Assembly: GCA_050084985.1 (NCBI GenBank)
Contig: JBITNC010000001.1
Span: forward strand, 159,340,001-159,404,000
Origin: Nageia nagi
Lineage: Eukaryota > Pinophyta
Length of the DNA stretch: 64,000 nucleotides
Reading direction: 5' to 3'
Under the pieces are notes generated by a model. It made no database searches, was not told the origin of the DNA, and worked only from the letters and a program-made list of their open reading frames with translations. The position numbers and the translations under genes are program-made. How positions within the stretch are numbered: the stretch's first letter is position 1; each line of letters begins with the position of its first letter. This document shows, one piece after another, positions 12,518 through 23,339 of this stretch.

Positions 12518-12703
12518 TGCATTAATCAAAATAGGATTTAAATACAATAAGTGTTAGAGAGTTGCATTCTCATAGAATAATAAGCTTAGTAAACTACAAT
12601 AAACCCTAAATATTTATTTATTAAATATTAGTAACTATATCAATGTATTATTTAAATATATATCTACCTAAAGTATATATTAATCAAATGTATTATTGTA
12701 ACA
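12518..12703 (-). repeat. Copia element 5' LTR
   Basis: 186 bp partner of 6824-7008. On the plus strand it runs from TGCATTAATCAAAATAGG to TTGTAACA, with the TG...CA ends of an LTR. The LTR of the isolated copy at 54370 has a similar start and middle and appears to belong to a related family. Confidence 0.85.
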
Positions 12704-12719
12704 AAAACTCAAGTAGAAG

Positions 12720-13527
12720 TGAATATATTCATGAACTGCAACTAAGGAAGACTAGATAAGTGTACTATAAAAAATCATTAATGGTGGTGGTGATTTCCAT
12801 AAAAAAGTATATAAAATCTTATATGATTGTAAAGGTTCTGAAAGGACTACCCAACATAAAAGGAACCACATAAAATAGATGGATATAACTAAAGTTATAG
12901 CCCTCGAAAGTAAACTAGTTTGAAATAGGGTAGTTTGAGATAACAATGATTACTTCTTGATCTAATACATGAAATGAAATAAAAATAAATACCCACTAGG
13001 CTAAAATAACATGAATTAGGTGAATATCATCTTGTTTTTAGCTCCAGACATGATATTTAATATTAAACAATTGATTACTTGATCAAGTATCACCCATAAG
13101 ACATAAATGCAAGTAAAAAGTTGCAGAGCATTTTCTCTTGCTATTATTTATGCAAAAATGAAATCAATACTATCATAATAAAATACAATGAGGGATAATA
13201 TCTCTTTTAAATACCTTGAGAAGAATGATTGTGTTTGATACTCTAGAAAATTTTTGATGGAAAGATAAAATATGCCCATAAAATCTATGTAAAGCACTAC
13301 AAATAAGATGGAAACCCATATTTTGTAGTGGTAAGGAATGTGGAAGAATTATGATTCCATATAAAAGCATACAATATTCATTTGGAAGCCTATGATACAT
13401 TAATGGCAGGTATTGTAGGTTATTGAGACAAGTTGCATGTTATCATGGGAGGAGTGTGGAGTCAATTGTGGTAACATGATTTCATAAAATTTCAAAAATA
13501 AAAAATATGAAACACTATAATATTTCA
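12720..13527 (-). repeat. LTR of rearranged copia-like element, left copy
   Basis: 808 bp, matching 15518-16315 throughout. The shared text includes ggaagactagataag near the start and ataaaatttcaaaaata near the end. Open stretches inside (12752-12946, 13173-13400) have no family resemblance and are taken as chance. Confidence 0.82.
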
Positions 13528-13550
13528 TTCTCATCCTTAATGTCAATGGT

Positions 13551-14205
13551 TTACATGTTAATTATATATTTGAGATGAAGAAATCGATTTATTGCTAATA
13601 GTTTAGTGAATATATCTACAAGTTGATCTTCATACTTGTAATATTTGAATTCAATAAATCCATATTGTACTAAATATCTCATGAAATGATGGAAAATATT
13701 GATATTCTTGCTTTTGCTTTGAAATATAAGATTATTTTTCATGGAAATGGTGTTGGTATTTTCACATTAAATTTTGATCTACTGACGAATCTCCATGCCC
13801 AAGTCTTCAAATTATTTAGCCATATAAATGAATTGAGTGCAAGCAAAGGAAGTAACATAGATTCTACTTTGATAATTTATAGATCAATTATCTATTGCTT
13901 CTTACCACTCCATGAGATTAGCGATTTTCTCCAATTTGCATCTATGTATGCTACCAAATCATCAAAGTTGGTAGCTTTATAGTAGAGGCCAAATTCTTTG
14001 GTACCACATGGGTAGCTAAGAGATACAATAGGATACCAAAAAAATGGCATGTACAGGGTTATATCAATAAGATGAAAAGAATCATCTTTCATAAATTTGC
14101 AATCAATGAATTTTGTTGTAACAACAAGTTTTGCAATTCTTCATGGTGAACTTAGCAAGCATATCATCAACATACTTGGTTTGAGCTATGGAAGATGACA
14201 TAGAT
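13551..14205 (-). pseudogene. Copia RT C-terminus and RNase H, decayed
   Basis: From high to low coordinate on the minus strand: QTKYVDDMLAKFTMKNCK (end of copia reverse transcriptase) near 14110-14190; CGTKEFGLYYK and LVAYIDANW, ending ISWSGKKQ, at 13892-14092 (start of RNase H, with the Asp of the DADW motif present); then EDQLVDIFTKLL at 13551-13742 (C-terminal signature). These pieces are collinear and end 24 bp from the left LTR. Stops separate them. Confidence 0.85.
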
Positions 14206-14860
14206 TAGAAAATCTAGAAAAATGATTCTTGGGAGTATGTCCCTCCTCGAAAGAGTGAGAACATCATTAGTATCAAGTGGATCTACAAGCTTGAGTATAA
14301 TGTTGATGGTAGCATATCCAAGTATAAATTCCACTTGGAAGTGAAAGGATACATTTAGAAATAAGGCCTGGACTATGAGGAGGCATTTTCTCCAATTGAT
14401 AGATTAGAGACAATAAGATCTCTATTGGCTCTAGCATCTCATTTTGGTCTTTCTATTTACTGAATGGATGTTAAATCATCCTTCTTGAATGGTGATCTAG
14501 AATAATAAGTGTACATGAATTAACCCCAAGGATCCATAATCATTTTCCATTGAAGATAACGTGTACATACTCAAGATAGCTCTTTATGGGCTCAAATAAG
14601 TAACTAGAGTGTGGTACTATAAAATTGAGACTTATTTATATCAAAATGACTATCAAAGATTTTCAATTTAAGAGACACTATGCACAAAGGTATATGTACT
14701 TGAATTCATAATCATTTATTTTTATATTTATTATATTATCTTCATGAGCAATTCGACTTCCATATTGAAACAATTTAAAGTCACCATGGTGAATGAATTT
14801 GAGATGAGTGATTTGGGTGAAATACAATATTTTTTGGGTAGTAAAGTTCAATAATGTATG
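14200..14860 (+). pseudogene. Copia RT N-terminal half, inverted orientation
   Basis: Plus-strand frame reads NDSWEYVPPRKSENIIS then KWIYKLEYNVDGSISKYK, EEAFSPIDRLETIRSLLALA, MDVKSSFLNGDL, LYGLK, and ends EFEMSDLGEIQYFLGSKV. This is the first two thirds of a copia reverse transcriptase in order. The rest of the domain lies immediately to the left on the opposite strand. Four stops at positions where Gln, Gln/Glu or Trp is usual, plus one frameshift, mark it as dead. Confidence 0.87.
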
Positions 14861-15517
14861 TTAATTGAATATTTTGGATTCAAAAAGACCAAATTATTTA
14901 ATTTTTATTGATGATTAAGGCTATAGGTATTGGCAATTATGAAATCGATGTTCGACCTTCATGAAAGATGTGTGAAAGATAAGCTAACAAACTTATAGAA
15001 TTTTATAATATAAACTTGATCAAAATACCAAGTATTATGTATGGATGGAAAGGTATAAAAGAGAAATTTATAATATTTACTCATACATCTTAATATTATA
15101 TGCATAACTATAGTGATTTTCTTCATAAGTTGAGGTCGCTAGGTTATAGTCTAGTCACCAAGATAGTCCTGTCATGTAGTTGGTTGCTAAAGAGTGGCAA
15201 TTTCACTAAGGATAACTAATGTCAAAGTACATAATGTTATATACCATTGTAAAGTTATAGAAGCCTAATTTCTAATGAATAAATAATTAACTAAAATAGA
15301 ATTAACAATGTCTAGTGATTTTATGGTAACACAAAAGGTACTCATTGGGTCTCCATAATAGGATTGTAAGGATAGTGCCAAAAAAAAAGGTTGGGAAAGT
15401 GGTGAATTGTATTCAAAGGGTATCATTTTATATATGGATAGAAATATAAAGTATTTATAATAATGGAATACACTTAAATAATGGATTAAAGTAAGTATGG
15501 TAAAACTTAGGAGATAT
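14861..15517. other. Remainder of the inverted copia interior
   Basis: AT-rich sequence between the plus-strand reverse transcriptase and the right LTR. No domain was recognised on either strand. The text before the right LTR (cttaaataatggattaaag) partly resembles the first 60 bases of the window, which suggests a shared repeat. Confidence 0.35.
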
Positions 15518-16315
15518 TGAATATATTCATAAACTACAACTGAGGAAGACTAGATAAGCATACTGTAGGAAATTGTTGATGGTGGTGGTGATATCCATAC
15601 AAAGTATGGAAAATATTACATGATTGAAATGGTATTTGAACATAATATCTAACATAAAAGGAACCACCTAAAATATATGGTTAGAACTAAATTTATATCC
15701 CCCAAAAGTAAATTGATCCAAAATAAGGCAATTTGATACAACAATAATTATCTCTTGATCTAATGCACAAAATGAAAAATAAATGAATACCCACTAGGCT
15801 AATTGAATATAACCTTATTTTAGCTCAATAACTGACATTTAACATCAATCAAGTGATTACTTGATCACATCAACACCAGTAAGACATATATGCAAGGAAA
15901 AAGTCGTAGAACATTTTCTCTTACTATTGTCTATGAATAAAAATGAATATAAGAATGTCATAATACAATACAACAAGGGATAAAGTCCCTTTTACATACC
16001 TTGAGAAAATAATTTGAGTGTTTGACACTCTAGATAAAATCTGATGGAAAGAAAAAATTCATCCAAAAAATGTACATAAAGCATTGTAGTCAAGATATAT
16101 AGCCATATTAATTTAATGGTAAGGATCAAGGAAGTACTAAAATTCCATATAGAATCCTAAAATATTAATCTATAATCTTGAAACACATTAATGGTGGGTA
16201 TTGTAGGTTATTGAGGCAAGTTGCATGTTGTTATGGGAGGAGAGGAGAGTCAAACACGATAATATGTTATCATAAAATTTCAAAAATACAAACCATGGAA
16301 CATTATAATATTTCA
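15518..16315 (-). repeat. LTR of rearranged copia-like element, right copy
   Basis: 798 bp partner of 12720-13527 in the same orientation, with TG...CA ends. An open stretch overlaps its right end (16178-16387) and has no protein resemblance. Confidence 0.82.
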
Positions 16316-18850
16316 TTTAGTTTGTTTCATCTTTATTCTACTGGTAAGGTATATATAGGTAACTTTAATTTACCTTTTTGTATTTAAATACGAGTTTCTA
16401 TTCGATTATTTTGATTTCTTGAGTTTATCATTTAAATTTCCTAATTATAAATTTTTAGGTCATCTTCTTAAGTATCAACATGATAACATTATTTAGAGAA
16501 AGTTCCATTTGATTTATAATTTTCCTCATTTGTACAAATCCTAGCATAATCATGGTCATAATCCTCATTATCTTGATGCATTCTTGTAGCTTTGACTGTT
16601 ATTTATTCTATTTCTTAACTACTTATTTTGTTTAACCTTTTACTCATTTTTGGCATAAGAGTAACAATACTTTTGTTCATTTTTCTTATTTTAGTTTCTT
16701 CTACAATAGGAAAATCTGAAGGAGTAAAGGTTTTACACATCACGTTCTATATTCCATCAAAGAAATCTATGGTAGCTATAATGAACTCTAGGTTTTGACA
16801 ATAATTATAAGGTTTTAAAACATACAAAAATTAGGGATTTTAGAAAACATATGTAAAACTATATGTTAAAAAATAAGTTTTTAGTGAAAAATGCAAGATG
16901 TCAAGTTTACCAAAAATGTAAGTATTTTGTGAAAAAATAGAAAATAATGAGCTCAACAAAAATGTATACAAATAAATGATTTACAACAATAATAAATAAA
17001 ATTATTTATCTATAAAATAAATATAGAAATATGAAAAATGATATGTGCCTAAGGAATGTAATATAACACTTTATAACAAAATAGGGCATGCATGAAATGA
17101 GAAAAGTGATACTTGTGTACATCATTTATAAGTTCTAAGCCTTAGAATTTCTTCACCAAGTCCTTCCCAATATATACCTTATAACTCAATGATTTTGGGA
17201 GGATTGGCATTTGTCTCAAATTTTGCAAAGGTTAGGTACAACCTCGATGGTGATCAAGCTCCTATTTATTTATTAGAAATCAAAATTGAAATTAAGGATG
17301 AGCTTGAAATATGCATAAAATTACTTTTATTAAAGAAAAAAAGGATCTAAGAGGCTTAAAATCTTAAACATTTAACCTAAGAAATTTTAAAAATCTTGAT
17401 AACTAATAGGAATAAGGTAGAGGTTGACCTTGTAACTTGAAATAAGGTTTGAGGTTAACCCTGATGTTTAGATATTTTTTAATTTCAATGAATTGTAAGG
17501 TTGTATAATGAGTTTGGGATCCCTATCCTTCAATATGATCTCTATGATTTTTCCAACAACTTATTATTTTTGTGCAAAATGCTTTTTAATTTCCCTAAAT
17601 GAGTAGCAATGATTTTCTTAATGCCTTAGCTTCGTGATGATGATCTCCATTAATATGAAAACTTGGTAAAGAAGGAGATATTGAGTATATTTCAATGATA
17701 GCATTTTATCATAGTGAGAGTTAATAACTTGCCTATTAAATAACTTGATGATTTGAAATGCTTTTGAAACCTTCTTTAATACTTTACAAAAGAAACAAAA
17801 AGAGAAGCACATTAGCTAACAGTATCTTGAAATTAGATGCACTTTATTAAAACTATCCCAATTAAACCAATCCTTTTTAGATACCTAAACAATGGTTTGT
17901 AAATAAATAGAAAATTATAATTATATCTACACTAACTTTGCCCCTAGCTTTGATAACCATTTGATATCTAAAATGTCCTAAGATTAACAATCCTTCTAAA
18001 ATAGCTTTCTTATATTGAAAAATTTTACCAATATAAAAAATTGCATTGTACAAATGTTTTATTAAGATTAAAAAATATGTATTCTAACAAAAAGTTATAT
18101 TTATTTCATAAAACACTATTATATTAGTAAGATGGGTTATATCCTATCCTATCAATGTTTTATTATCTCTAAAATTGTTAGTGAATGATGCCCTTGAATA
18201 AGGTTAATTCCTAGATAATACAAGGCCATTCACAATTTAAATATTATCGTGTATAGATTAACCTTAGGCAATGAATTAAAGAAGTAAAATAGAATCTTGG
18301 TCTTGCTTATAGTTAGTGTAAATAAATATGCACATAATTATCTATAGTTTAGCAACCATAAATCTTTTCAAGTAAACTCTATTTCATTAGTATCTTATAA
18401 TTTTATATATGCTTAGATTTCAAAGGTAGAATGAATTTGAATGAAGTATATAAATGGAATAACACAAAAAATCATCTTGATTTGGTGACTTTAATGGGAT
18501 TACTCGTACCAAAGAGTATAGAAGAAAATTACTTTTCACCTCAAACAAAATTAATCTAAAAGACTAATAAAAAAAACTCTAGAAGAAAAACTAATAACAA
18601 TTCTTCAAAGTAAGAGTAACAATAATTCTAAAAGCAAAATTTAATAGATAGATATATTTTAACCTTCTTTTAAACTCATTGGTTTGTAAGACCTATCAAA
18701 GTTTTTCCAGAAGAAAAGATATATCAATTAATTATTTGAATAAGTATTTCTCATATAAAGAAAAACATTGAACAATGTACAAATATTCTAAGAAAAATAA
18801 GAATACTCTTAAGGATAATTGACCAAAATCACTCACACCCACACAAATGA
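16316..18850. other. AT-rich region, nothing recognised
   Basis: About 2.5 kb with short open stretches only, none resembling a known family. No long repeat with another part of the window was noticed. Confidence 0.4.
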
Positions 18851-19430
18851 TGTAATTGAAGGATTCCATAACCTAAGAACACTTGTAGGACCTTCATCTA
18901 ATATCGCAATCAATCATTCTAAATTAAGAACTCAAGAAGCATTCTCACATAGTAACACAAAATGTATAGTGGTTCCTCCATCATATGGAGTACTCCATTT
19001 TAGGTCTCCTTTTCATTATACTCTCAAAAAATGTACACTCATATGGATCTCAACCATGAATCTCTTTAGCGTGAAGCATAGCTTGAATGCTTAAAATTTT
19101 ATTAACTAAGATTTATACTAACAACTATAATTCTATCTACTTCTTATCTTTATCCCCATACCTATGTTCACAATATGAGCTCTTTTTATAGGACTCATAA
19201 CTAACCTAATCATGATTGGTTAGTTAACTCTAAGTTACAATTTAAAAATTACATTTAATTGTTAGTGGAGACACTATTTCACTAACAATATTATTTTAAG
19301 TTGGGTGGAGAATACTATTCCACCTACCATGCATGAACCTCATTATCACCTAATAATCAAATTTAAGTGATTATTAATATGTTAAGCATATTAATTACAT
19401 AATGCCCTAAATAACATTATAGTTCTAACA
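18851..19430 (-). repeat. 3' LTR of the LARD-like element
   Basis: 580 bp copy. On the plus strand it runs from TGTAATTGAAGG to AGTTCTAACA. An inverted pair of short motifs (ggttagttaac...) and the paired phrases about ctattccacc occur in both LTRs. Confidence 0.88.
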
Positions 19431-19443
19431 CTCCCCCTTAATG
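19431..19443 (-). other. Polypurine tract of the LARD-like element
   Basis: CATTAAGGGGGAG on the minus strand, touching the LTR start TGTTAGAAC. It is well preserved for such a decayed neighbourhood. Confidence 0.75.
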
Positions 19444-20197
19444 TTATTTTGAGAATGATTAGAAAAATAATGATTTTACAAAGAGGTTTTACTCATGCTA
19501 CAAAGTGTACATATAGCCAAACAAGGCTTTACAATTTTGAGAGATAGGAGACCTTTTGAGACTTTATTTAAAGGAAAGAAGGAAGATCTAAATGCCAAAA
19601 GCCAAGAAGTCTCACAGTTGTTGTTACAAATAACCTGCAATCTTTTAGAAGAAACTTCCAAACTATAATCAGTGTATAACAAGATCAATTAGAAGCATTA
19701 TACATTCATATCAACATGAATCGAATCATACTATACACTAAAGCATATAAAGATGTCAAAAATCATAAATGCATAACAACAAGGATGACATAAATCATCA
19801 ACTATGATATCTAAGAATATCATATGTACATATATCAAGACATGTGCACTATCAACCGATTGATATGTATCAAAAATTAAAAATTTGATTTTTTTATTTT
19901 TATTTTCATTTATCTTTGCTATTTACCATTCTTTCTTTTGTATTTGTTGCTTTCTATTGTATTCATTTTATATGAGGCATGTTATCACAATATAATCTAA
20001 CATTTTCTTCCCCTTGATGACAACTTCATCAAACAAATACATGTGTGACAATGTGACATGAATCATGCGAAGAATAAATGGCAACTTGACCAATATTAAC
20101 ATCAAGAGTTAAAGGCAAAACAAATATCGTAAGGCATAAAATGCCATCTTAATTACCACATTAAGATGCAAAAAGCCATATGTTACCATAAAGAAAT

Positions 20198-20410
20198 GTG
20201 ACTTTACCAAGAGTAAGCCATGATGTCACACAAGAAATATACTTAACTTTACAAGAGTGAGTCAAGAAGGCATAATACATAAGCTTGAATTTACCAAGAG
20301 TGAGTCAATATGCCACAACAAATAAACTTGACTTTACCAAGAGTAAGTCAAGATGCCATAACAAATAAACTTGACTTTACCAAAAATGAGTCAATATTTT
20401 ATAATTAGAA
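20198..20410. repeat. Tandem repeat, about 43 bp unit, five copies
   Basis: Imperfect units built on cttgactttaccaagagtaa followed by gtcaagatgccataacaaataaa. Five successive copies can be read, diverging at the ends. It lies in the non-coding interior of the LTR element. Confidence 0.8.
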
Positions 20411-20576
20411 GTTCATCTTAACCATGCTACTAGTTAAGAGAGAAATGATGAAATTGGTAGCATGAATCAATCAAAATGATTCAAATTTCATCAACAATAT
20501 GTAAGCAATCCATCATCATGGATCTATCTTCCATCGTCATGGAAGTAGAAAAGAGTGTGGCCATTAGTGCACTCTA

Positions 20577-20922
20577 TAAGTCATCATGGAGATGTCAAGC
20601 CAATACTTATAATCATCGAAAGATACTTGGATTTTATGTTGCATTATAAGTCATCACAGAGGATGCCAAGCCAATACTTATAATCAACAAAATATGCATG
20701 GATTTAGTAATGTAACAAAATCCATCAATGAAAGATGCTTAGATTTAGCACTGTAATACAATCCATCAAAATGGATCCAAGTTTTCAACATGGAAGTAAA
20801 AAAAATGTATATGAAAAAAGCTATAGTTGTTTCATCAAGAACTTGCTTTTGAAAATAAAAAGATTGGATTTGGGTTGCATTATAAGTTATCCTAGAGATG
20901 CCAAGCCAATACTTATAGTCAA
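20577..20922. repeat. Three interspersed copies of a 40 bp motif
   Basis: The phrase ataagtcatc..agatgccaagccaatacttataatca occurs near 20577-20616, 20646-20688 and 20883-20922. Diverged spacers mentioning tggattt separate them. Same element interior as the 43 bp tandem array. Confidence 0.75.
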
Positions 20923-20999
20923 CCAGTCAACAAGAATGCAAAAAAAAAAGAGGCTTGGGTTTTGAATATGAGTCATCAACAAAGTTTGGATACATATTA

Positions 21000-21659
21000 C
21001 AATAGCAAATAAAAAATTCAACCAATACTCCCCCTAGAGGGATATTTCATCAACCCAACTTTAGAAAGGGGCTTGGTGAATAAAAGATGCATGAGTTTTA
21101 TGTAGGAAAGTCCATTCCATACCAGAGCATCTGATTGTTGTGATTGAGATTATGGTCCAGCTTCTGCAAGACCCATAGAAGGTTTAGATGCTATTTCCTT
21201 TGAAATTTGAATACTAAAGTGTCGAAGGATATCCTTATATAGGGAGGCCCTTTTCTTCCACTTTTCCTTTAATTATTGTATTCCATAGTGGCCATTGCTT
21301 GCATTATGCCTAATTTGTATCTCATTCTCTTTTGCTTGTAATTACCACATATTTTTCTAAGCTAGTAGTTTGTTTTGCTTAGCCAAGAGTTCATGGTAAT
21401 ACTATATGTATACAAATTTTTCATTTTGTAGCATATCATAATGATGGGCCATTATCTCCATCTTGACCTTTGTTGCAACTAGTTCATGGTGAAGGTAGGC
21501 ATTCTCTAAGTCTACACATATGTTTGTTTCCTTGTTAGAATTTAGGGAAGGACTTCCCATGTGTGTGATAAAATTCTTTGTGAGATTCATGACAATCAAC
21601 CTATCGCTCATGATTAAACTATCCAATTTAATAGTTGAGATGAGAAACAAAAATAGCAT
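21000..21659 (-). pseudogene. Unknown sense ORF in the LARD-like element
   Basis: The open part at 21402-21659 (85 residues) continues in the same frame through a few stops to about 21000. The readable protein is charged and helix-like, with stretches such as LENAYLHHELVATKVKMEI and YYHELLAKQNKLLA, then IQISKEIASKPSMGLAEAGP. It is in the sense direction of the element. It could be a remnant of a gag-like or accessory coiled-coil protein. I do not recognise the family. The end (FTKPLSKVGLMKYPSRG) faintly echoes a copia C-terminus but lacks the rest of RNase H. Confidence 0.4.
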
Positions 21660-21949
21660 AGTGATACCACTATTACTTAGTCATCATGCAACTTAGTAGT
21701 ACTATCATTATTGCAATCTTGACATGACATAATGCATATGACATCAATCAATTAAATGAGTGGTAGGTGACATATTTTATCTTCGCAAATTCATTGTCCA
21801 ATGAATCCTTATCTTCAATTGTCACAATTATTATAGTTTGATTATGTCAAATCATTTGCATTATAAATAGTCGTAAATGATCCTTGCTTATCATTCGATT
21901 CTTTGCATTTATTATTTGAGCTAAAATATTTTATTTTTAGTTATCCTTC

Positions 21950-22505
21950 ATGGATGTTTCTCAATTTCATGCTCTACTGAGTGATCTCTAAGATAACATA
22001 GTGCATCGTAGCATTCATGTAGCTTTAGAAAATCGCACTTTGATCGCTCTAAGGTTTTATTGTAACAATGATTAGTATTTATTCAATTGTACCTAGATGA
22101 TTATTATGGTATTTGCATGATTTTTCATCTTAATCATGATGATCATGTTCATCTATTATTTCATTTTCTCAATCAACCTGATTGGACATGGCGTATAATG
22201 GTTTATACCCCATTTAATAACTATCTTTTGCAATTTGTACGCTACATTGGATCGCCTTCCCTACATCCATAGGAGTATTTCAAACCACTCACTATTGCAT
22301 GGGTAGTTCGTTAGCATAGACTACAGTGGTCATCCATGTACTCTTTTCGCATTGCTTGGTGAGGTGGACATCATATTTTATGTCATCAATTTTCTTTTTC
22401 TTATCACTTTTTACCTATTTCACATCAATATATTTTAGGATTAGACATATAAGGTTTTAGCATATCTGAAGATGATGCTAATTCTTCTGATTTTGGTGAT
22501 CATTC
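21950..22505 (+). pseudogene. Unknown antisense ORF, tandem copy 1
   Basis: Starts MDVSQFHALLSDL, shifts frame once near 22080, then reads HLNHDDHVHLLFHFLNQPDW, TWRIMVYTPFNNYLLQFVRY, SPSLHP and ends in an acidic tail SEDDANSSDFGDHSPD. The few interruptions are TAG, TGA or TAA, mostly where CAG, CGA, TGG or CAA would be natural. It runs opposite to the LTR element that contains it. A diverged second copy follows at 22753-23330 with the same order of features. The family is unknown to me; the two-copy conservation is what supports a former coding role. Confidence 0.5.
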
Positions 22506-22752
22506 ACCAGACTAGCATTAATCATGCCATAAGCACCACCTACTTGGAAATCTTTTCTCGCTTATTAATAAAGTAAAGTACATGATCACATTGGTTATTA
22601 TGCTTGCATGGTTGATCCATTTTGATTTCTCATTTATGATTGATGATTAGTTAGTTTTGTAATTTTATAAGTTTATTTTATTCTATTTGATTACCATCAC
22701 ATTCACTTATGTATGAAACCCTAAGAGAGATTTGACTCACTTGTCATTCATC

Positions 22753-23330
22753 ATGGATATGACCATTTTTCAAGGTCTTCATGTTGATCTTCCCTAAGAA
22801 GTTCTTTATCGATGTATTCAAGGTTGAGTCATATAACATGCTTGCATTGCATTCTAGACTGCTTTGTGACAAAACTTGGTTCGCATACAAGGTCATCGAA
22901 TTCTCCTTTGATGGGCCATCTACTTTATCCATTATTTAGAGGATATCGAGCAATTGCGCCTCATAATCACACTTATCTATCATCCAAACTGGACATGGAA
23001 GATCATCCTTTACTATTCTTGAACACCTTTTCTCTACTATTTTTTGCACTATGTAAGTCCTACCATGCTACATCCTCATGAATACTATCACCCCTATACC
23101 GTTGCATTTACAGTATGGTGATGCGATCTTCATTAGGAGTCCATTTATGTTTCACAACTAAATCAAGAAGGGGATCAATGGGTATACTACCCATTTTTTG
23201 ATATCAAGTGTCATTTCTCCTCGATCACTCATGTTGCTTTATTCAATATACATAGTTCACCTATCATAGATCCTGAGAGTTCTAATTCCAACACCCTCGA
23301 TCATACTGATGATTCTACTTAGTTTAGCTA
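22753..23330 (+). pseudogene. Unknown antisense ORF, tandem copy 2
   Basis: Parallel to 21950-22505: it starts MDMTIFQGLHVDLP, then LIYHPNWTWKIILYY, a Pro-Thr/Tyr-rich segment, LHPHEYYHPYTVAF, QEGDQWVYYPFFDIKCHFSS, and an acidic or Ser-rich tail PESSNSNTLDHTDDST before a stop. The shared landmarks are the MD start, the W-T-W-[RK]-I core, LHP.EY and the acidic C-terminus. In-frame stops are frequent in the first third. Antisense to the host LTR element. Unrecognised family. Confidence 0.5.
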
Positions 23331-23339
23331 TCCACTTGG

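Larger units (their letters stand above)
6824..12703 (-). mobile_element. Decayed Ty1/copia LTR retrotransposon
   Basis: A 5.9 kb minus-strand element. LTRs of about 185 bp lie at 6824-7008 and 12518-12703. They share the start TGTTACAATAATACAT on the minus strand and most of their length. Read 5' to 3' on the minus strand, the interior gives gag, a CCHC zinc knuckle, protease, integrase, reverse transcriptase and RNase H, which is the order that defines Ty1/copia. Every domain carries stops or frameshifts. No target-site duplication is seen: the flanks are ataat on the left and aaact on the right. The 5' LTR may run some 25-30 bp further inward than the part shared with the 3' LTR, so the outer end of the 3' LTR may be lost. 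Confidence 0.9.
12720..16315 (-). mobile_element. Rearranged copia-like element with 0.8 kb LTRs
   Basis: Direct repeats 12720-13527 and 15518-16315 start TGAATATATTCAT and end TATAATATTTCA, so both have TG...CA termini. The 2.0 kb interior begins with minus-strand RNase H beside the left LTR, with a purine-rich tract (AAGGATGAGAA on the minus strand) at the border. That makes the left copy the 3' LTR. The rest of the interior contains reverse transcriptase on the plus strand, so part of the element has been inverted, or two fragments are nested. Gag and integrase are missing. No target-site duplication was found, and no clear primer site lies beside the right LTR. Confidence 0.75.

Noticed and set aside
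18819-19094. 91-codon frame, and its counterpart at 26073-26330
   Set aside because: Both lie in the LTR pair and are similar only because the LTRs are similar. LTR sequence is normally non-coding.
20198-20410. Regularly spaced repeats that could suggest a CRISPR array
   Set aside because: Units are adjacent with no unique spacers, are imperfect, and lie in a plant retroelement.
21000-21100. Possible copia C-terminus (FTKPLSKV) in the LARD-like element
   Set aside because: The residues before it do not read as RNase H, so the match is too short to place the element in copia.
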